From: Boseongicola sp.
GTDB taxonomy: Bacteria; Pseudomonadota; Alphaproteobacteria; Rhodobacterales; Rhodobacteraceae
Assembly (NCBI GenBank): GCA_013042895.1
Contig: JABDPD010000435.1
Location: forward strand, 1 to 6,786
Direction of reading: 5' to 3'
Length of the DNA stretch: 6,786 nt
The notes under the pieces were generated by a model. The model was not told the origin of the DNA, searched no databases, and saw only the letters and a program-made list of their open reading frames with translations. Positions 1 to 5,776 of the stretch are shown here, piece by piece (the first letter of the stretch is position 1; every line of letters starts with the position of its first letter). The position numbers and the translations under genes are program-made.

Positions 1-13
1 GCCCCTTTTGTTT

Positions 14-43
14 CCCGCGGGAGTATTTTTTCCAAGAAGAAGA
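14..43 (+). terminator. Possible terminator-like gene-end motif at the window edge
   Basis: A self-complementary octamer CCCGCGGG (14-21) is followed by AGTA, six T residues (26-31) and an AAGAAGAAG purine run. A GC-rich palindrome followed by a T run resembles an intrinsic terminator of a gene lying left of the window, although the palindrome alone gives a very short stem with no proper loop. From memory, strings of the form CGGGAGTATTTTT-(few nt)-AGAAGAAG recur after genes in Rhodobacteraceae; that part is recollection and was not tested here. Confidence 0.35.
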
Positions 44-109
44 CCAGTTCTCGTTGACCTGATCCCACGACGCTCCATTTTGCAGATGACCGGAAGGAAC
101 TTAGCGAGA

Positions 110-616
110 ATGAACATGAGAACTATAGCTTTCGCCTTTGCTCTGGTGGCAACACCGGCCTTCGCCGACATCGGAATCCGATTCATCGAAGGTGCTCCTA
201 AAGACCGTTTCACTTTCATGGCGAGCCCTGCATTTTGCGCTTCGGGTCCAATGGCGATCGACGTGAACCTCGAAGGTTCAGCCGGTAAGCTCGTGTTTGA
301 TGTCACAGCGAGCGGAGCGGGGGTCGAAGTCTATCAACCACTCGAAATCGTCTCGGGAGCGCGAGCTCTGCTTGGCACATCTAATGTGACGGACGGCGAT
401 CAACGGCTGCGGATTGATCTTGCGTCGCTGGAGCCGGGCGCGCCATTCGCGTTCACAATTGACGTAGATGACACGCTAGGTGCACGCGAAATTACTGTTT
501 CGGGCAGCGAAATCGTCGGCGCTGAAGTTGCAGTCCAGATCGGTGATCAGACAAGAACCGCAACCTTTGACGAAACCGCAACAGCCACCGTTGGTTGGTC
601 ATCCTGCGATTCGTAG
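110..616 (+). CDS. Secreted protein of unknown function with N-terminal signal peptide
   Basis: The product is 168 residues. The ATG at 110 is chosen because AGGA at 95-98 lies 11 nt upstream and because it places a classic signal peptide at the very N-terminus: MNMR, a hydrophobic stretch at 5-15, then a likely cleavage after AFA (17-19). The frame is open upstream to about position 8, but that extension is Arg-rich and unlike a signal peptide. The mature part is acidic and probably all-beta, with alternating hydrophobic and Gly/Thr/Ser-rich segments. FTIDVDD at 115-121, followed by REITVSG, stands out as its most conserved-looking core. Two cysteines, C43 near the mature N-terminus and C166 three residues from the end, could form a disulfide closing the domain. 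I recall similar short periplasmic or secreted proteins in roseobacters, sometimes labelled 'aggregation factor core', but that label gives no tested function. The gene is convergent with rluE, with 3 nt between stop codons and no terminator between them. Confidence 0.82.
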   Translation: MNMRTIAFAFALVATPAFADIGIRFIEGAPKDRFTFMASPAFCASGPMAIDVNLEGSAGKLVFDVTASGAGVEVYQPLEIVSGARALLGTSNVTDGDQRLRIDLASLEPGAPFAFTIDVDDTLGAREITVSGSEIVGAEVAVQIGDQTRTATFDETATATVGWSSCDS

Positions 617-619
617 CGA

Positions 620-1162
620 TCAAGCCGAGCGCCATTCCCCCGGCGCCAGACCAGCAACAGACCACTTGCCAACGCTCCATCGCACCAACCTCAGTGTTGG
701 AAATCCCACATGCGCAGTCATGCGTCTGACCTGACGATTGCGGCCCTCGGAAATGGTGATCTCAACCCAAGTATCCGGCACCGACTTGCGAAACCGCACC
801 GGAGGGTCCCGATCCCACAAGTCTGGTGGTTCAATCAAACGGACCTTCGCAGGTCGCGTTATCCCGTCTTTCAACTGAACACCCTTGCGTAGGGGCTCAA
901 GATCACCATCGCCCGGTGCGCCCTCAATCTGCACCAAATAGACCTTCTTGGTCTTAACCTTTGGGTTTGCAATCCGCGCCTGCAATCGACCGTCGTCGGT
1001 CAGCACTAAAAGCCCCTCACTGTCGCGATCGAGCCGCCCGGCCGCGTAAACCCCGGATGGCAAGCCGAACCCGGAAAGGGTCGGCCGTTCGGTCGGAGAC
1101 TTCGCGTCTGTAAACTGCGAAAGCACCCCGAAAGGTTTGTTGAAAAGGATCAAACCGGCCAT
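620..1162 (-). CDS. rluE: 23S rRNA pseudouridine synthase, RluE type (RsuA/RluB/E/F family)
   Basis: This enzyme isomerises a uridine in 23S rRNA to pseudouridine; E. coli RluE acts at U2457. The protein is 180 residues. It opens with the [15 protein letters not shown] segment (5-19), seen almost unchanged in E. coli RluE. The catalytic motif is [14 protein letters not shown] at 42-55, with D45 as the catalytic aspartate. VYLVQIEG (74-81) and the C-terminal block [21 protein letters not shown] (139-159) complete the family signature. There is no N-terminal S4 RNA-binding domain, which fits RluE and separates it from RsuA and RluB. It acts in the cytoplasm on ribosomal RNA. The start ATG has only a poor ribosome binding site (AGAAGA directly before it). 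The dehydrogenase gene ends 32 nt upstream on the same strand, so rluE may be translated from that transcript. The assignment to RluE rests on remembered alignment with the E. coli protein; the exact target uridine here is inferred. Confidence 0.93.
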   Translation of the reverse strand: MAGLILFNKPFGVLSQFTDAKSPTERPTLSGFGLPSGVYAAGRLDRDSEGLLVLTDDGRLQARIANPKVKTKKVYLVQIEGAPGDGDLEPLRKGVQLKDGITRPAKVRLIEPPDLWDRDPPVRFRKSVPDTWVEITISEGRNRQVRRMTAHVGFPTLRLVRWSVGKWSVAGLAPGEWRSA

Positions 1163-1194
1163 TCTTCTGGGCTATCGCCAATGAAACCAGACAA

Positions 1195-2151
1195 TCAAGC
1201 GCGTTTCACCACCACTTCAAAACCAGGCTCTTCCGGTTCATCATCCACCATCTCGGCAGGGAAACCCGGTGCTGTGATGTCGAGACCCGTCGCTTCTTCA
1301 AGCCGGCGAATGATGTCATCCGATTGTGCCCGCGCACCGTATCGCGCCTGCCCATCCTTAAAGATGTCGATCAGCATTGGAGATATCTCCAACGGCACAC
1401 CGGCATCATCCGCGATGCTTTGAAACAACCCGATGTCTTTCAGAACAAGGTCCATCGTGAAATCAATCGTACGCGATCCATTCAGGATCACCTGGCTTTC
1501 GGTCTCATGCACAAAGGACGTACCCGACGAAATGCGGATCGCTTCATAGGTTGTTGCAAGGTCCACACCGGCGGCTTTCATGGTCACCATCGCCTCGCAG
1601 ACCGTCAAAAGGTTCGCCGTGGCCAGATAGTTCGTCATGACCTTTAAAGTCGACGCCGACCCAATCGGACCCGTGTGCAACACGCGTCGGCCCAATGTTG
1701 TGAGGATCGGTAGCATCCGCTCAAAAGTCTCGCGATCAGAGCCTGCAAAAATCGAGATATTCCCTGTCGCAGCACGATGGCAGCCACCGGAAACCGGGCA
1801 CTCAATCGCAGCGGCACCGGTGGCCTGTACCAGTTTCGCAATGCGTGCCATTTCGTCGGCATCGGTGGTCGACATCTCGGCCCAGATTTTGCCCGGACCC
1901 ATCGCCTTCAACACACCGTCTTCGCCCTCCATCACGGCCGAGCACGCCTCTGGGGAGGGCAGACAGGTCACAACAAGTTCTACCGAACGGGCCAAGGCCT
2001 CGGCACTTTCTGCCCAGTGGGCGCCCTTTGCAAGATATGGCTCGGCCAACGACCGGTCCAAATCGCGAACCGTCAAATCGAACCCGTTGCGCAGCAAGCT
2101 TCCGGCCAGCTTGCCGCCAACATTGCCCAATCCGATAAACCCAACTTTCAT
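1195..2151 (-). CDS. NAD(P)-dependent 3-hydroxyacid dehydrogenase, 3-hydroxyisobutyrate dehydrogenase family
   Basis: The product is 318 residues, counted from ATG 2151. A TTG at 2166 would add five residues but overlaps the ribosome binding site, so ATG 2151 is preferred. The N-terminal Rossmann fold has VGFIGLGNVGGKL (3-15, GxGxxG at G7-G12). D30 and D32 follow strand 2, which suggests NAD rather than NADP, tentatively. ECPVSGG at 117-123 is the substrate-loop motif of the family. K170 in STLKVMTNYL is the expected catalytic lysine, with N174 beside it, and K238-D239 in the all-alpha C-terminal domain matches the conserved KD pair. Family members oxidise or reduce short beta-hydroxy acids such as 3-hydroxyisobutyrate, tartronate semialdehyde or glyoxylate; the substrate cannot be fixed from this sequence, and no catabolic neighbours help. 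The last roughly 20 residues form an acidic tail (VDDEPEEP) beyond the usual family end. It is divergent from the TPR gene and upstream of rluE. Confidence 0.9.
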   Translation of the reverse strand: MKVGFIGLGNVGGKLAGSLLRNGFDLTVRDLDRSLAEPYLAKGAHWAESAEALARSVELVVTCLPSPEACSAVMEGEDGVLKAMGPGKIWAEMSTTDADEMARIAKLVQATGAAAIECPVSGGCHRAATGNISIFAGSDRETFERMLPILTTLGRRVLHTGPIGSASTLKVMTNYLATANLLTVCEAMVTMKAAGVDLATTYEAIRISSGTSFVHETESQVILNGSRTIDFTMDLVLKDIGLFQSIADDAGVPLEISPMLIDIFKDGQARYGARAQSDDIIRRLEEATGLDITAPGFPAEMVDDEPEEPGFEVVVKRA

Positions 2152-2156
2152 CTGCC

Positions 2157-2163
2157 GTCCTTT
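2157..2163 (-). promoter_or_regulatory. Ribosome binding site deciding the dehydrogenase start
   Basis: On the minus strand AAAGGAC lies 6 nt (counted from AGGA) before the ATG at 2151. The alternative in-frame TTG at 2166 sits immediately upstream of this site and would have it inside its own first codons, so 2151 is the likely start. Confidence 0.6.
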
Positions 2164-2320
2164 CAAGACCTACGTTTTCGACGTTGATGCCGACCACAAA
2201 ACAGAGGCGCGCCCATTTGCGTCACACCACCGTCGGTTGCGACAGTTTCAGCATTGGTTTCAAATTGTAACCGAATTCGAAGATTGCGCGATTCTGACTG
2301 GTGAATTCTCGCAACGCGGC

Positions 2321-2340
2321 TAGTGTAACACTATTACACT
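2321..2340. promoter_or_regulatory. Nested palindrome, candidate operator in a divergent intergenic region
   Basis: Two overlapping perfect dyads share this site. TAGTGT-A-ACACTA spans 2321-2333 with 6-nt arms around one base, and AGTGTAA-N5-TTACACT spans 2322-2340 with 7-nt arms. The surrounding spacer between the dehydrogenase and TPR genes is otherwise unstructured and more AT-rich. The size and symmetry are those of a dimeric helix-turn-helix repressor site of the GntR, TetR or MarR kind. It lies about 64 nt before the TPR start and 170 nt before the dehydrogenase start, so it could act on either gene. No regulator gene sits beside it, and I recognise no specific named box. No convincing -35/-10 pair was found on either strand. 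The rest of the spacer (2164-2320 and 2341-2403) shows no gene. Confidence 0.5.
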
Positions 2341-2403
2341 GAACTAATTCTCGAGTGCCGATTTGAAACGAACTTCCACCTTGTGCTTGCGGGGCCTGCA
2401 GGG

Positions 2404-3393
2404 ATGACCGTCCAAGGAAAGGTCAAAGGTAAACTGCCAAAGGGCGACCCGGCGCTTCTCAATCGAGTGGCGTGGAACAGTCGTTGGTCGTCTCGGGAAA
2501 AGAGCGAAACCTATGCCAAGGCAGCCCTCCGGACGATTGGAAAAAGACCCGCCCCGGACTCACGAACGGCCTTTGGTTACGCCTTGCTGACGCTTGCATG
2601 GCAAGCCAAATGGCGTGGCGATTTCGACTCGTCGATGACCCATAGCCTTGAAGCTGAAACTTACCTTTCCGAAGCCAAACATCCCGGAGCCCGCGCGCAT
2701 ATCTACTCGATACTCGGCGTTCTTCACTATTCACGCAGTCGGCTTGATCTGGCTGCAAGTTCGGTAGAACGCGGTCTCACCCTTGCCGATCCCGACGCGC
2801 ATACCGAAGCCTACATCGACCTGCTGACAACCAAAGCCACGGTCCAGCGATACCGAGGCGACCGCCCACGATCCGGCCTGACGCTTGGACGGGCCCGCGA
2901 TCTGGCGGCCGGTGCAGAACTTGCTCGGCTTGAGCACAACATTGCACGTGGCATGATGGCCGACGATGTCGCGCTCAGCGGCTTGAAGCACGCTAAGGTC
3001 TCGCTTGAGCTCTGCCTTGAACACAATAACCGTGTTGTCATTCCGTATGCGCAAGAAGTGATTGGCGCATGTTGCGTGGCCCTTGAAGACTTCGGACAAG
3101 CCGAAGCGGCATTTACCAGCGGTCTTGATTTGGCGATTGAGGACAACGACTTTCGAGCACAGTGCCAGATCATCCACCGCCACGCGGCCTTGGAGTACGC
3201 CCAAAAGAAACTCGAGCGCGCCCGTGATCTTAATCGGTTTGGAGCCCAAATCGCAAAAGAGATGAATTACCATCTCTGGGGCAGGGATTTTGCTCTGGAC
3301 CTGGCTAAGATCTATGAAGAGCTTGGCGATTTGCGCAAATCGGTCGACGCCCACAAATGCGGCTGGGGTTTTGAGAAGCAACGCCGCACCTGA
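2404..3393 (+). CDS. Tetratricopeptide-repeat protein without an evident output domain
   Basis: The product is 329 residues from ATG 2404. A GTG at 2383 would add seven residues but has no ribosome binding site, while GCGGGG at 2389-2394 sits about 9 nt before the ATG. An in-frame stop at 2326-2328 limits extension. There is no signal peptide or membrane segment, so it is probably cytoplasmic. After a basic N-terminal stretch (GKVKGKLPKG, 5-14), the rest is helical with TPR-like pairs at roughly 55-91, 96-130, 134-170, 212-245, 250-290 and 294-320. Clear examples are LGVLHYSRSRLDLAASSVERGL and CVALEDFGQAEAAFTSGLDLA. The last helix, AKIYEELGDLRKSVDAHK, resembles the final TPR that precedes the linker of TPR-GGDEF and TPR-cyclase proteins, but here the protein ends within ten residues. 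Sequence after the stop does not encode a GGDEF or cyclase domain in any frame I read. The likely role is protein-protein interaction, partner unknown. It may be controlled from the 2321-2340 palindrome. Confidence 0.85.
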   Translation: MTVQGKVKGKLPKGDPALLNRVAWNSRWSSREKSETYAKAALRTIGKRPAPDSRTAFGYALLTLAWQAKWRGDFDSSMTHSLEAETYLSEAKHPGARAHIYSILGVLHYSRSRLDLAASSVERGLTLADPDAHTEAYIDLLTTKATVQRYRGDRPRSGLTLGRARDLAAGAELARLEHNIARGMMADDVALSGLKHAKVSLELCLEHNNRVVIPYAQEVIGACCVALEDFGQAEAAFTSGLDLAIEDNDFRAQCQIIHRHAALEYAQKKLERARDLNRFGAQIAKEMNYHLWGRDFALDLAKIYEELGDLRKSVDAHKCGWGFEKQRRT

Positions 3394-3434
3394 ACCAGGT
3401 TTTTGTAAACCCACTCTTCACGCCGGGCCGCTTT

Positions 3435-3548
3435 ATGCCTATTCAGTTCCACGCCCAACCCTGTGAGCCAAGGCTGAAACCACCAATGACCGCCCATCGC
3501 CATCTTTTGCTCTCACTCGCCGCGTCTAGTCGCGTCGGCGGCACTTAG
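3435..3548 (+). other. Short upstream ORF in the tupB leader, in frame with tupB
   Basis: A 37-codon reading frame runs from ATG 3435 to TAG 3546-3548, stopping 15 nt before the tupB ATG and in the same frame. It has no good ribosome binding site and its sequence (MPIQFHAQPCEPRLK at the start) matches nothing I know. An inner ATG at 3486 would give a 20-residue peptide with a short hydrophobic LLLSLAA run. It could be a leader peptide affecting entry into tupB, or simply chance in GC-rich DNA. The rest of the spacer 3394-3563 holds only a 5-bp stem (GGTTT/AAACC, 3398-3411) just after the TPR gene, with no T run to make it a terminator. Confidence 0.15.
3518..3540 (+). promoter_or_regulatory. 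GC-rich hairpin just upstream of tupB
   Basis: CGCCG (3518-3522) pairs with CGGCG (3536-3540), and CG (3523-3524) with CG (3533-3534) past one bulged T. The result is seven G-C pairs around an 8-nt loop. The stem ends 7 nt before the AGGGG at 3547-3551 that would serve as the ribosome binding site of tupB (ATG 3564). It has no T run, so it is not a simple terminator. It may influence tupB translation or belong to a larger leader structure; a chance stem in GC-rich DNA is equally possible. Confidence 0.25.
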
Positions 3549-3563
3549 GGGCTCGCGAAGCTT

Positions 3564-4268
3564 ATGGAGGATATCTGGAGCGGCATCGCCGCAGCCTTCG
3601 GCCTGATCGTTACGCTGGATCGCGACCTGATTGATATCACTCTGCGCTCGCTGCAGGTGACCTTGACGGCCGTCGCCATAGGAGCCGCGCTTGGCATTCC
3701 GCTCGGCGCCTGGCTCGCCGTCAGTCGCTTTCGGTTTCGTCGTGTGACTATCGCGGTATTGAATGCCCTCATGGGGCTTCCGCCCGTCGTCGTTGGCCTC
3801 GTTGTCTATATTCTGTTGTCGCGCTCCGGGCCTTTTGGCGTTTTCGGATTGTTGTTCACCCCGACCGCAATGATCATCGCTCAGGTGATCATTGTCACGC
3901 CTCTCGTGGCTTCGATCTCCCATCAAGCCCTGCGTGAAATTTGGGCTGACTACCACGACTTGCTGATCTCTCTGAACACTACCAAATGGCAGCGTATTCG
4001 TACGATCACTTGGGATGCACGGCGCGCACTTCTGACCGCGACGCTCGCGGGTTTCGGGCGTGCCATCGGTGAGATCGGCGCGATCATGATCGTGGGCGGC
4101 AACATTGATCAGGTTACACGTGTTCTAACGACCGCCATCGCGCTCGAAACTTCCAAGGGTAACTTCGCGCTTGCGCTGGGCCTTGGCTTTATCCTCATTG
4201 GACTTGCGTTTCTGGTGAACCTCGCAATGCACTGGCTCTCAAGAACAGAACAAAGGGGTCGCTGGTGA
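3564..4268 (+). CDS. tupB: Tungstate ABC transporter, inner-membrane permease
   Basis: The product is 234 residues and strongly hydrophobic, with about five membrane helices at roughly 28-55, 62-86, 92-118, 156-180 and 200-225. It forms the transmembrane channel of a molybdate/tungstate-type importer. Family marks are TLRSLQVTLTAVAIGAALGIPLGAW (26-50), ALMGLPPVVVGLVVYILLSRSGPFG (68-92, its NALMGLPPVVVGL core being typical of TupB) and the cytoplasmic coupling segment GFGRAIGEIGAIMIVGGNI (163-181), the EAA-type loop that contacts the ATPase. TupB is usually near 230 residues, so it looks complete. The start ATG has AGGGG about 12 nt upstream. The gene ends in a 4-nt GTGA overlap with tupC, pointing to coupled translation. 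ModB is the main alternative, but the pairing with a TupA-type binding protein favours tungstate. It is the first gene of its operon, after a 170-nt non-coding leader. Confidence 0.92.
   Translation: MEDIWSGIAAAFGLIVTLDRDLIDITLRSLQVTLTAVAIGAALGIPLGAWLAVSRFRFRRVTIAVLNALMGLPPVVVGLVVYILLSRSGPFGVFGLLFTPTAMIIAQVIIVTPLVASISHQALREIWADYHDLLISLNTTKWQRIRTITWDARRALLTATLAGFGRAIGEIGAIMIVGGNIDQVTRVLTTAIALETSKGNFALALGLGFILIGLAFLVNLAMHWLSRTEQRGRW
4254..4258 (+). promoter_or_regulatory. Ribosome binding site supporting the GTG start of tupC
   Basis: AGGGG inside the last codons of tupB stands 6 nt before the GTG at 4265. This spacing supports the non-ATG start and the GTGA overlap. Confidence 0.6.
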
Positions 4269-4978
4269 GCACCATTCTTCCTCTTCGTCTAGCGGGCATC
4301 GAAGTCCGTCGCGCGGGCCGAACGATTCTTGGCCCGCTCGATCTTGATGTCGAAGACAGCGGCCCCTTGGTTGTTCTTGGGCCCAATGGCGCAGGCAAAT
4401 CGACGCTTCTTCGCGTCTGCCACGGCATCACACACCCAACCAAAGGCAAGGCAGACTGGGTGGTGCCCCGCGCCGAGGCTAATCTTGCCCAAGCCTTCGT
4501 GTTTCAGACACCAATCCTGCTGCGACGCTCAGCTCTGGAAAACGTCATGTACCCGCTTTCGCTGAGAGGTGAAGGCAAGAAGGCCGCGCGCGCTACAGCT
4601 CAGAAAATGCTCGATGATGTCGGTCTCGCCGACCTAGCGACGGTGCGCGCAAGCGTCCTTTCCGGCGGCGAGAAGCAGAAATTGGCGCTGGCTCGTGCCC
4701 TTGTAACCCGCCCTGAAGTTCTGTTTCTCGATGAACCCACCGCAAGCCTCGATGGCCGTTCCACGCGCGAGATTGAAACCATTCTCGCCGGAGCCCAATC
4801 GGGCGGTACCAAACTCATGATGGCAACCCACGACCTCGGACAAGCTCGCCGGATCGCAGCACACGTCGTCTTTTTGTTGAATGGTCAAATCATTGAGACC
4901 AGATCAGCAAAGGAGTTTTTCGAAGGTCCGAGTACCGCAGCTGCACAAGCCTTCCTCAAAGGAGACATCGTCGAATGA
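4265..4978 (+). CDS. tupC: Tungstate ABC transporter, ATP-binding subunit
   Basis: The product is 237 residues, starting at GTG 4265 with AGGGG well placed upstream. It hydrolyses ATP on the cytoplasmic face to drive TupB. All nucleotide-binding elements are present in order: Walker A GPNGAGKST (39-47), Q-loop Q81 in VFQTP, signature LSGGEKQ (132-138), Walker B VLFLDEP (152-158) with catalytic E157, D-loop SLD (161-163) and switch histidine H189 in ATHDLGQARR. The length fits a single ABC domain. It lacks the C-terminal regulatory MOP domain found in ModC, which supports TupC over ModC. The gene overlaps tupB by GTGA and tupA by ATGA, so the three proteins are probably made in step from one mRNA. 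Nothing in it looks damaged. Substrate naming depends on the neighbouring tupA. Confidence 0.92.
   Translation: MSTILPLRLAGIEVRRAGRTILGPLDLDVEDSGPLVVLGPNGAGKSTLLRVCHGITHPTKGKADWVVPRAEANLAQAFVFQTPILLRRSALENVMYPLSLRGEGKKAARATAQKMLDDVGLADLATVRASVLSGGEKQKLALARALVTRPEVLFLDEPTASLDGRSTREIETILAGAQSGGTKLMMATHDLGQARRIAAHVVFLLNGQIIETRSAKEFFEGPSTAAAQAFLKGDIVE
4958..4964 (+). promoter_or_regulatory. Ribosome binding site of tupA
   Basis: AAAGGAG, the strongest Shine-Dalgarno match in the operon, lies 10 nt before the tupA ATG inside the end of tupC. It suits a binding protein that is needed in excess over the membrane subunits. Confidence 0.6.
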
Positions 4979-5775
4979 TCGCCCGCTTTATCTCTACTCT
5001 GTTCGCGCTGTTTATCGGCTCGGTCGTGCATGCCGACGCGCTCCGCCTCGCGGTCACGACGTCTTTTCACAACTCTGGACTAAGCGACGTGCTGCTCCCG
5101 GAAGTCTCGGTCGACACAGGTCTTGAGGTGCAACTTCTCGTCGTTGGCACAGGGCAGGCGATCCGCCTTGGTCAGGCAGGAGACGTGGACGCCATCCTTG
5201 TCCACGCTCGCGCGGCCGAGGACGCTTTCGTAACCGAGGGCTACGGTACTCACCGCCGTGAAATCATGGCCAACGACTTTGTCTTTGTCGGCCCCGTGGG
5301 CGACCCGGCTGCAGCACAGACCGCAACCACCGCCTCCCAAGCGCTCGAGCGCATTGCATTGACCGAATCGCCATTTGTGAGCCGAGGCGATGACAGTGGC
5401 ACCCACACCCGTGAACGCGCGCTTTGGGAAAGCTCAAGCGCCGCACCTGACCCGAACTGGTACCGCGAGCTTGGCGCGGGCATGGGCGCAACCCTGAACA
5501 CCGCCGCAGCGATGGGGGCCTATACACTGACCGACCGCGCGAGCTGGCTGAATTTCGGAAATCGTCGTGGCATGAGCATTGTCTTTGAAGGCGACCCGGC
5601 CCTTCTGAACCAATACGCCTACCTCCCTGTCAGTGCTGAGCGCCACCCGCATGTGAACCAAAACGGTGCAATAATACTTGAGACTTGGCTAACCTCCGAA
5701 CGGGGGCAAACGCTCATCGGGAATTACCGCATCAACGGTGAAATACTCTTCACTCCCAACGCGAAAGCACCATGA
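4975..5775 (+). CDS. tupA: Tungstate-binding periplasmic protein
   Basis: The product is 266 residues. It has a Sec signal peptide with a hydrophobic core at 4-16 and likely cleavage after VHA (18-20), and no lipobox cysteine, so it should be a soluble periplasmic protein. It captures the oxyanion and hands it to TupB. TupA family marks are VTTSFHNSGLSDVLLP (27-42, counterpart of the TTTS motif), GTGQA (58-62), DAILVHARAAEDAFV (72-86), MANDFVFVGPVGDP (98-111), SRGDDSGTH (136-144) and YTLTDRASW (183-191). The serines, threonines and R137 of these loops are the expected ligand contacts. The gene is placed last in the operon, whereas in many genomes tupA comes first. Its start ATG overlaps the tupC stop as ATGA. 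Binding of molybdate instead of tungstate cannot be ruled out by reading alone, but the motifs differ clearly from ModA. Confidence 0.92.
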   Translation: MIARFISTLFALFIGSVVHADALRLAVTTSFHNSGLSDVLLPEVSVDTGLEVQLLVVGTGQAIRLGQAGDVDAILVHARAAEDAFVTEGYGTHRREIMANDFVFVGPVGDPAAAQTATTASQALERIALTESPFVSRGDDSGTHTRERALWESSSAAPDPNWYRELGAGMGATLNTAAAMGAYTLTDRASWLNFGNRRGMSIVFEGDPALLNQYAYLPVSAERHPHVNQNGAIILETWLTSERGQTLIGNYRINGEILFTPNAKAP

Positions 5776-5776
5776 C

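Noticed and set aside
8..109. N-terminal extension of the secreted protein from position 8
   Set aside because: It would bury the signal peptide behind 34 Arg/Pro-rich residues and covers the terminator-like motif; AGGA at 95-98 supports ATG 110.
1637..2323. Long open frame on the + strand, antisense to the dehydrogenase gene
   Set aside because: The translation shows no domain, is rich in Ser/Pro/Arg as expected from reading a GC-rich gene backwards, and lies over a gene with intact catalytic motifs.
3398..3411. Terminator after the TPR gene (GGTTT-TTGT-AAACC)
   Set aside because: The stem is five pairs, AT-rich at its top, and is followed by CACTC rather than a T run.
2731..3414. 227-codon open frame on the - strand across the TPR gene
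   Set aside because: It has no recognisable domain or ribosome binding site, and the opposite strand carries clear TPR periodicity.
3417..3445. Possible sigma-70 promoter for tup (TTCACG, 17 nt, TATTCA)
   Set aside because: Only about 4 of 6 and 3 of 6 consensus matches; too weak to list.
3394..3563. Moco/tungsten-cofactor riboswitch upstream of tupB
   Set aside because: I could not fit the spacer to the Moco RNA pattern of stems and conserved loops as I know it; only an isolated hairpin is visible.
3513..3956. 147-codon open frame on the - strand across the tupB start
   Set aside because: It is highly charged low-complexity sequence, the mirror of the hydrophobic codons of the permease on the other strand.
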